A stretch of 30,431 nucleotides of DNA from Rhodoferax sp. Lineage in GTDB: Bacteria; Pseudomonadota; Gammaproteobacteria; Burkholderiales; Burkholderiaceae_C. Of this stretch, positions 25,298 to 30,431 are shown piece by piece. The notes under the pieces were generated by a model that saw only the letters and a list, made by a program, of their open reading frames with translations, was not told the origin of the DNA and did no database searches. Position 1 is the first letter of the stretch; each line of letters opens with the position of its first letter. The stretch covers positions 1-30,431 of the forward strand of contig JAIFMR010000128.1 of assembly GCA_020048255.1 (NCBI GenBank). The letters run 5' to 3'. A program made the translations under genes and the position numbers.

Positions 25298-28242
25298 GCC
25301 AGACTTTGCAGATTTTTATTGCGCCAGCCCGTGATATTGATGTGGCTGATCACCGCGCCCGGTTGTTCGCCACCGACGGCGGACACATGCATGACAAACC
25401 AGCGCTGCTCTGTCGGTGAATGGCAGGGGTATTCGATAGAGAAGTTTGGCCGATGACCTTCAAGCACCTCGCGCAGGCCACGCTGGGCTTCTGCTGCAGA
25501 ACGGTCCGAGGTGTCAAACGCACTGTTGCAGATGGCCAGGTAATTGACACCTGGGCCAGAACGCACCATCTCGGGGTCGCCGTTGTCGGCGGCAAAGCGC
25601 CGCCAGGCGCTGTTGACCAGGGTGATAACCCCGATGCTATTGAGCACGGCGATGTTTTCCGACAAGGAGTCAATGATGTGCTGCAGCCGTGAGACCTCGT
25701 GCAACGCCGTCACGTCCATGAAGGTGATGACCGCGCCCTTGGACGGCGACGACGGCACACTGTAGGGCAACATGCGCACAAAATAGTGCAGGCCGTTGAT
25801 GCCACGGATTTCCTTTTCGACACGCAGTCCGTCCTTGAGGGTGCGGGTCAGGTCGGTGATCAGGTCGGGGTAGATCAGGGTGTGAGCCAGATCGTCAAGA
25901 GGTCGGCCCAGGTCGGTGTCACGCAGTTTGAAAATCTGCATCGCGTCCGGGCTGAAGCGGGTCAGGTGCAGGTCTTCGTCCACAAACACCGTACCCGCTG
26001 CCACGGCCTGGGCCATGTTATCGAGGTCAGCGTTGAGCCGGTTAAGAATATCGATTTTTTCCTGGTACTCGGCATTGACCGTATTGAGTTCTTCGTTAAC
26101 CGACTGCAGTTCTTCGTTGGAGCTTTGCAGCTCCTCGTTGGAACTCATCAGTTCTTCATTGGTGGACTGCAACTCTTCGTTGGACGTTTCCAACTCTTCG
26201 ACGGTCGCCTGCAAGCTCTCCCGGGTGGCCGTGAGCTCGCGCTCCAGCACTTCCATGCGTTCAGCAGTTTCGGAGTCCACATCGATGGTGGTGGTTGCCT
26301 CTGCCGGGGTGGGGGCGTGCAATTGCTCAAAGGCCAGTAGGGTCAGGCGCTCGCCTTCAAACTCTTCGACGGGCCAGGCACTCATGCGCAAATGCTGCAC
26401 ATTGCCATCCCCCCCCATGACCTTGAGGCGGTCAGAACTGACACTGGCGCCTTCCCGCCCGACCTTGAACAACAAGGCCACCGCCACGGGTACCAGGTTA
26501 TCGGGCAGGATGCGGTTGAGGTCCAGGCTGGCGTGGCCTTCGCGCAGCTGCAAAAATTTTTGCACGTTGCCGTACGAGTGCACCAACTCGTGGCGGCTGT
26601 TGACCAAAATAGCTGCCGGCGGCCCAAAGGCCTTGAGCAAGGCAGCAAAGCCTTGATCGACCGCAGTTGACTTGAGCCGGGTGGCCCGGCTGGCCTGGCT
26701 GGTGACCAGCGGCACATGAGTGGTGTAGCCGTAGCCCGAGCCTTTGACCACATCGAGCGGCAAGCTCAGGGGCTTGATCATTTGCCAAATTTTGTGTTTG
26801 GCACTGACCGGGGTGAAGTCGCGTTGTAACTCGGCCAAAGATTCGCTGGAGCCAAGAAACAAGTGCGCTGCTGGCAACAAGGCATATTGCAGCCGCTTGA
26901 GTGCGCGCTCTTGAGCCTGGCTGCGGAAATAGATCAACGCGTTGCGACACACCACCAAATCCATGCGGGTAAAGGGCGGATCGGTCAGCAAATTGTGCCG
27001 AGCAAAAACAATGCACTGGCGCAACTCATTTTTCACCACAAAGTTGTTGCCTTTTTTGACAAAGAAACGCTCAAGTTGCTGGGGTGAAACCTCTGCCGCA
27101 ATTGATTCCGGGTAGGTGCCGGCCCCAGCAGTTTCAATGTTTTGCTGCTCGACGTCGGTGGCGAAAATTTTCAGCGAAGGCCAACGCTTGAGGGCATCAA
27201 AGGCCTCCAGAAACATCATGGCAATCGAATAGGCTTCTTCTCCGGTGGAGACGGCTGCCGCCCAGACCCGAATCGAATCACCCGCCTGCTTCTTAGCTAC
27301 CATAGGGTCGATGATTTGGCGACCGAGGATTTCAAAGGCCTCGGTGTCTCGGAAAAAACTGGTGACCGGAATCAACAGCTCGCGGCGCAGGGTCAGCACC
27401 TCGTTGCGGTCGTCGTTGAGCAATTCCAGATAGGAGTCGAGCGAGGTCACCTGGCGCACGTTCATGCGGCGCTCAATACGGCGCATCACGGTCCCGGATT
27501 TGTACTCCTGAAAATCAATACCGCCCACTTGAAGCAACAAACGCAAAATGCCATTCAGAGCCGCCTCAGGCGTCAAGGCCAAGGCCCTGACCGCTGGTTC
27601 TTCGAGGGCCACCGCCGCCTCAACAAGAGGCTGATTGGTGATGTGGGCGATCAACCGGGCACCAATCTGGTCCACCGGCAAAATTGCATCAACCAAGCCG
27701 GTGGCAATCACGCTGCGTGGCATACCGTCAAACTTGGCGTTTTCGGGTTCCTGCGCAATCAAAAAACCACCCGCGTCGTTGATGGCTGCTGCGCCACGCG
27801 TGCCATCCGATCCGGTACCCGACAACACCACACCGACACAACGCGCACCATAGTGAGATGCCATCGACTTAAAGAACACGTCGATGGGTAAAGTCAGGGT
27901 TCGCGGATTTTTCGGCGTCAAACTCAGAATACCTTGTCCCATGTGCATGATGGAGCCTGGTGGTATCAAGTAGACCCGGTCGGGCTCAATGGGCATGTCT
28001 TGCTCGACCATCACCACAGGCATCTGGGTATGGCGCGACAGCAAATTGGCCATCATACTTTTGTGATCGGGCGAAAGATGTTGAATCACAACAAAGGTGG
28101 CACCAGACTTGCACGACAAGCCGTCAAATAACTTTTCAAGGGCTTCCAGGCCACCCGCTGACGCCCCAATAGCGACAATATGGGGACTTGGATCGGTCAA
28201 GCCGATGGTTTCAACCATTTCCACAGCATGCTGATTCGACAT
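25294..28242 (-). CDS. CheB-CheR-PAS fusion protein
   Basis: This 982-residue protein begins with a CheB methylesterase domain (about 20-205; Ser28 in GASAGG, His55 in QHL, Asp146 in SGTGSDGTRG) without a receiver. A CheR methyltransferase follows (about 225-490; VTSFFRD, FATDV, VCRNALIYF), then a PAS-like region (about 525-640), a coiled coil of NEELxS repeats (655-745) and two PAS-like domains (746-975). The CheR motif I reads WAAAVSTGEEAYS, where AGCSTGEE is usual. Unlike many relatives it has no C-terminal histidine kinase; output may pass to the overlapping GGDEF-EAL gene. The ATG at 28242 with GGAAAGAG upstream is preferred over a GTG eight codons earlier. It is divergent from the cobalamin-binding regulator. 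Confidence 0.93.
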   Translation of the reverse strand: MSNQHAVEMVETIGLTDPSPHIVAIGASAGGLEALEKLFDGLSCKSGATFVVIQHLSPDHKSMMANLLSRHTQMPVVMVEQDMPIEPDRVYLIPPGSIMHMGQGILSLTPKNPRTLTLPIDVFFKSMASHYGARCVGVVLSGTGSDGTRGAAAINDAGGFLIAQEPENAKFDGMPRSVIATGLVDAILPVDQIGARLIAHITNQPLVEAAVALEEPAVRALALTPEAALNGILRLLLQVGGIDFQEYKSGTVMRRIERRMNVRQVTSLDSYLELLNDDRNEVLTLRRELLIPVTSFFRDTEAFEILGRQIIDPMVAKKQAGDSIRVWAAAVSTGEEAYSIAMMFLEAFDALKRWPSLKIFATDVEQQNIETAGAGTYPESIAAEVSPQQLERFFVKKGNNFVVKNELRQCIVFARHNLLTDPPFTRMDLVVCRNALIYFRSQAQERALKRLQYALLPAAHLFLGSSESLAELQRDFTPVSAKHKIWQMIKPLSLPLDVVKGSGYGYTTHVPLVTSQASRATRLKSTAVDQGFAALLKAFGPPAAILVNSRHELVHSYGNVQKFLQLREGHASLDLNRILPDNLVPVAVALLFKVGREGASVSSDRLKVMGGDGNVQHLRMSAWPVEEFEGERLTLLAFEQLHAPTPAEATTTIDVDSETAERMEVLERELTATRESLQATVEELETSNEELQSTNEELMSSNEELQSSNEELQSVNEELNTVNAEYQEKIDILNRLNADLDNMAQAVAAGTVFVDEDLHLTRFSPDAMQIFKLRDTDLGRPLDDLAHTLIYPDLITDLTRTLKDGLRVEKEIRGINGLHYFVRMLPYSVPSSPSKGAVITFMDVTALHEVSRLQHIIDSLSENIAVLNSIGVITLVNSAWRRFAADNGDPEMVRSGPGVNYLAICNSAFDTSDRSAAEAQRGLREVLEGHRPNFSIEYPCHSPTEQRWFVMHVSAVGGEQPGAVISHINITGWRNKNLQSLA
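26071..26184 (-). repeat. 21-base tandem repeats encoding a NEELxS coiled coil
   Basis: Residues about 687-724 of the CheB-CheR-PAS protein repeat a seven-residue unit (SNEELQS and variants) five times, seen in DNA as 21-base units with diverged third positions. This is the family's usual coiled-coil linker. Confidence 0.75.
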
Positions 28243-28290
28243 AAAACTCTTTCCAATTTCGACCACAACCCGACCGAACTGCTACTTGTT

Positions 28291-28319
28291 TTGACACCAA
28301 CGAAGGAGTGAATTATCGT
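28291..28319 (+). promoter_or_regulatory. Probable sigma-70 promoter of the cobalamin-binding MerR gene
   Basis: A perfect -35 box TTGACA (28291-28296) is followed after 17 bases by TATCGT (28314-28319), four of six matches to the -10 consensus. Transcription would start near 28326, about 30 bases before the ATG. The 17-base spacer is the ordinary length, unlike the 19-20 bases usual at MerR-activated promoters. Confidence 0.5.
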
Positions 28320-28330
28320 GGCGTTTTCAT

Positions 28331-28343
28331 TTGTCCGGGACAA
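28331..28343. promoter_or_regulatory. Perfect palindrome, candidate autoregulatory operator
   Basis: TTGTCC-G-GGACAA is a perfect 13-base inverted repeat just downstream of the predicted transcription start and 11 bases before the ATG of the MerR-type gene. A dimeric or tetrameric regulator bound here would block its own transcription and perhaps affect the divergent CheB-CheR-PAS gene. That the MerR-type protein is the binder is an inference. Confidence 0.45.
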
Positions 28344-28354
28344 CTCATTTAGCC

Positions 28355-29290
28355 ATGACTTATGTCAAGAAAACACCCTTGAATCTGGCCACCGTCGAAG
28401 AGCTCACCGGGCTGTCGCGCGAGGTGCTGCGCAAGTGGGAGCTTCGCTACGGTTTTCCGCTTCCCGCCCGCGACGCGCGTGGCCACCGCCTCTTTAAAAG
28501 TACCGATGTAGAAAAGCTTCGACTGATGGCGCAATTGCTCAAGGTCGGCATGCGGGCGGGGATGCTGGTCACCCAAAACACGGCGCAGTTGCATGCATCG
28601 CTGGACGCGCATCAATCTGCGCCCGAAACCGCGCCGGATGACAACGTTGTCGAGACTCAGGTGCAGGCTCTGTTGGCTTCGTTGGAGACGCACGCCAAGG
28701 AGCACGCGCTGGACGATTTGATCGATGCGCTGATTCGCCATCAGGGTCTTGCCCCATTTGTAGCCCGGTTCATGCCTGCTTTCAGCCACGCTGTGGGACT
28801 GGCCTGGGAAACCGGACGGATGGGCGTCCATGCCGAGCATCGGTACAGCCAAGTCGTGCAACAAAAGATTCTGCGGGCGCTGCCGACACCGGCTCACCAT
28901 GGCGCACTGCCCAGGGTGCTCCTGACCACGCCGCCAGGTGAGTTACATACCCTGGGGCTGCTGGGTTTGCAGGTGCAACTGGACCTGGCCGGCGCCAGTT
29001 GCATCAACCTGAACGCCCAGACACCGGTGCCAGACGTGGTGGCCGCCGTGAGTCAATGGAGCGTGTCGGTGGTTTGTGTATCCATCAGTGTTTGTATGAG
29101 CCCGATGCAAGCGGGCGACTATTTGCAAGCACTGCGTCGGGCCTTGCCAGAAATCTGCCAGGTGTGGGTCGGTGGCCAGGGCTGCGCGGTTTTGTCCGCA
29201 GACGCGCTGCTGGGATGCGAAGTGTTTACCCATGCACGCAGTGCGGCGCTGCGCTGGAGGGAACTGGCCAAAATGATCAAGAACTCCTGA
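28355..29290 (+). CDS. CarH/LitR-like MerR regulator with cobalamin-binding domain
   Basis: This 311-residue protein has a MerR-type winged helix (about 8-75; VEELTGLSREVLRKWELRYG, then GHRLFKSTDVEKL), a helical bundle (about 100-180) and a C-terminal B12-binding fold (185-305). The cobalamin motif is complete: ELHTLG (Glu196, His198 as lower cobalt ligand, Gly201), 41 residues, SIS (243-245), 27 residues, GG (273-274). The bundle has Trp151 followed after nine residues by Glu161-His162, the Wx9EH motif that caps adenosylcobalamin in CarH photoreceptors. It is therefore probably a light-sensitive, B12-dependent repressor. ATG at 28355 is chosen, though without a clear ribosome binding site; a TTG eight codons upstream is possible. 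A seven-T run follows the stop. It overlaps the convergent rfaE2 by 14 bases. Confidence 0.9.
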   Translation: MTYVKKTPLNLATVEELTGLSREVLRKWELRYGFPLPARDARGHRLFKSTDVEKLRLMAQLLKVGMRAGMLVTQNTAQLHASLDAHQSAPETAPDDNVVETQVQALLASLETHAKEHALDDLIDALIRHQGLAPFVARFMPAFSHAVGLAWETGRMGVHAEHRYSQVVQQKILRALPTPAHHGALPRVLLTTPPGELHTLGLLGLQVQLDLAGASCINLNAQTPVPDVVAAVSQWSVSVVCVSISVCMSPMQAGDYLQALRRALPEICQVWVGGQGCAVLSADALLGCEVFTHARSAALRWRELAKMIKNS

Positions 29291-29807
29291 TTTTTTTCAC
29301 TAACGCGGTCGTGGAGTAACCTTGCACAAACGGCAAGGCCAGCGCACGCCCACCATAGGCTTGCACCACAGCGGTCTCGGCCAGCTTATCCATGTCGTAG
29401 TCGCCGCCTTTGACCAAGACATCGGGCCGCACCAGCCCAATGAGTTCCAGCGGCGTGTCCTCATCAAACCAGGTGACCAGGGTGCTGCTGGCCAGCGCGG
29501 CCACGACACAGGCCCGGTCCACCTCGTTGTTCAATGGTCGGTCAGGGCCTTTGCCCAAACGACGCGCCGAGGCGTCGGTATTGAGCGCCACGACCAGACT
29601 GGCGCCCAGCGCGCGGGCCTGCTCCAGGTACATCACATGGCCCCGATGCAGCACATCGAACACGCCATTGGTAAAAACCAAAGGGCGCGGTAACCTGGCC
29701 AGGCGTGCCAACAGTTGATCTGGCGCACACAGCTTGCCGGTCAAAGGCAACAGCGGGTCGGCGGGGACAAAAGCAGAAATTGGCTTGGTTTGAGGCATGT
29801 ATTGCAT
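29277..29807 (-). CDS. rfaE2: D-glycero-beta-D-manno-heptose 1-phosphate adenylyltransferase
   Basis: This enzyme makes ADP-heptose for the lipopolysaccharide inner core from heptose 1-phosphate and ATP. It is the stand-alone form of the HldE C-terminal domain. With the ATG at 29807 it has 176 residues. The nucleotidyltransferase motif VFTNGVFDVLHRGHVMYL is at about 44-61 (HRGH at 54-57), followed by NTDASARRLGKG, RPDVLVKGGDYD and the C-terminal GYSTTALVKKIR. An ATG three codons later and a GTG 13 codons upstream are alternative starts; the longer form would run into a degenerate repeat. It ends overlapping the convergent MerR-type gene by 14 bases and is divergent from the HD-GYP gene. Confidence 0.92.
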   Translation of the reverse strand: MQYMPQTKPISAFVPADPLLPLTGKLCAPDQLLARLARLPRPLVFTNGVFDVLHRGHVMYLEQARALGASLVVALNTDASARRLGKGPDRPLNNEVDRACVVAALASSTLVTWFDEDTPLELIGLVRPDVLVKGGDYDMDKLAETAVVQAYGGRALALPFVQGYSTTALVKKIRSS

Positions 29808-29818
29808 GCTATCAGGCC

Positions 29819-29861
29819 CCAGAGCTGCTTTATGCTTGAGAAGCACCCTGTCGTTTTTGAG
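29819..29861 (+). repeat. Possible degenerate copy of the short interspersed repeat
   Basis: The plus strand reads AGAGCTGCTTTATGCTTGAG and then AAGCACCCTG and GTTTTTGA, resembling the AGCTGCT to TTTTTG layout of the copies in dprA and fmt. It lies between rfaE2 and the HD-GYP gene. Similarity is partial. Confidence 0.3.
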
Positions 29862-29886
29862 CAGCTAGGCATAATCGCCAATCACT

Positions 29887-30431
29887 ATGAAACTGGTTCC
29901 CGTCAGCATTGATGCCATCCTCATCGGCCAACCGCTGCCCTGTGCGCTGCGCGCCGAGAATGGTATTTTGTTGGCCAGCAAAGGTTTTTTGGTGAGTAAC
30001 CGGCAGGATCTGGAGTCCATGGTGGGTCGGCGCGAGCAGATTTACATTGACTACGACCAGACTGATAACTTCCGAAAAGGTTACGTCAACCGGCTCAACA
30101 ACTTGGTGCTAGAGGACCGATCCCTGGGTCAAATCGCCGATGTGCAGATTTCACCATACGACGCCAACAAAAAAGACATTGTCGAGGTCAGTGATGAGCC
30201 GGACTGGCTTGACATGCAGGCCCAGGCGCACGCTCTGCTACGCGGCACCCATGCCGATACATTTTTGCCGCGGCTGGAGCGCTTGCAAGCCGAATTGGAA
30301 CGCCACACCCTGCGCAACCCCGACGGCACCCTGTTTGTCCTGATCCATTTGGCAGGCAGCGAGGTACGCCAATACAGCGCCACCCACGCCATTTTGGTCA
30401 GCGTGATGTGCGACCTGGCCGGGCGAGAAGT
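29887..30431 (+). CDS. Probable HD-GYP phosphodiesterase, N-terminal part (cut by window edge)
   Basis: From the ATG at 29887, 181 codons run open to the window end. The N-terminal part (MKLVPVSIDAILIGQPLPCALRAENG, then LLASKGFLVSNRQDLESM) resembles the short domain that precedes HD-GYP domains in Comamonadaceae proteins. The last stretch (HTLRNPDGTLFVLIH, then YSATHAILVSVMCDLAGREV) matches the beginning of an HD-type phosphohydrolase domain with its first histidine. The HD and GYP motifs would lie beyond the window, so c-di-GMP hydrolysis is an inference from the family. No clear ribosome binding site is seen. With the GGDEF-EAL protein it would be the second c-di-GMP gene within 8 kb. Confidence 0.7.
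   Translation, partial: MKLVPVSIDAILIGQPLPCALRAENGILLASKGFLVSNRQDLESMVGRREQIYIDYDQTDNFRKGYVNRLNNLVLEDRSLGQIADVQISPYDANKKDIVEVSDEPDWLDMQAQAHALLRGTHADTFLPRLERLQAELERHTLRNPDGTLFVLIHLAGSEVRQYSATHAILVSVMCDLAGRE

Noticed and set aside
26071..26184. Regularly spaced repeats that could suggest a CRISPR array
   Set aside because: Units are 21 bases without spacers, diverged at third codon positions, and encode a heptad coiled coil.
27142..27891. Open frame of 249 codons on the plus strand
   Set aside because: It is antisense to the CheB and CheR domains, which carry catalytic motifs in the opposite strand.

Overview
The window looks like chromosomal DNA of a GC-rich betaproteobacterium of the Burkholderiales, most probably a Comamonadaceae member close to Rhodoferax or Polaromonas. 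This rests on gene content and order (def-fmt-azlCD beside LysM-dprA-smg; yajC-secD-secF-DUF1631; yhdP-nitrilase-mltA beside glnE), on protein character, and on a short interspersed repeat (AGCTGCT...GGGCTA...TTTTTG pattern) that I associate from memory with that family. Species assignment is an inference. There is no stretch over 300 bases without a gene, and I see no tRNA, rRNA, CRISPR array or insertion sequence.

Layout. 1-513 (minus): the first codons of a probable response regulator, preceded by an Hpt phosphotransfer protein. 670-3240 (minus): a tightly packed def-fmt-azlC-azlD operon with start/stop overlaps (TTGA for def/fmt, ATGA for azlC/azlD). 3371-6394 (plus): LysM protein, dprA and smg. 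6399-12202 (minus): yajC, secD, secF and a DUF1631 gene. 12325-19375 (minus): yhdP-like AsmA protein, nitrilase, mltA and cheV, closed by a probable terminator. 19410-22624 (plus): glnE and a lipoprotein cytochrome c'. 22658-28242 (minus): a CheB-CheR-PAS fusion overlapping a PAS-GGDEF-EAL protein. 28355-29290 (plus, divergent): a MerR-type regulator with a cobalamin-binding domain. 29277-29807 (minus): rfaE2. 29887 to the window end (plus): the start of a probable HD-GYP protein.

Most of the window is housekeeping: N-terminal protein maturation, protein export, peptidoglycan and outer-membrane maintenance, natural transformation and nitrogen control. The right end is a signalling neighbourhood. 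The MerR-type gene carries the complete cobalamin motif (ExHxxG-x41-SxS-x27-GG) and the Wx9EH motif of CarH/LitR adenosylcobalamin photoreceptors. It has a TTGACA-N17-TATCGT promoter followed by a perfect TTGTCC-G-GGACAA palindrome. It is divergent from the CheB-CheR-PAS and c-di-GMP genes, which suggests a light-responsive, B12-dependent switch over chemosensory and c-di-GMP output. That link is a hypothesis.

Two kinds of genome damage or remodelling stand out. The yhdP-like gene has lost about 20 conserved codons near its C-terminus and is frameshifted; the conserved tail survives in another frame that still overlaps the next gene's start. Copies of the short interspersed repeat sit inside dprA (two) and fmt (one), where they are translated as extra or replaced peptide segments.
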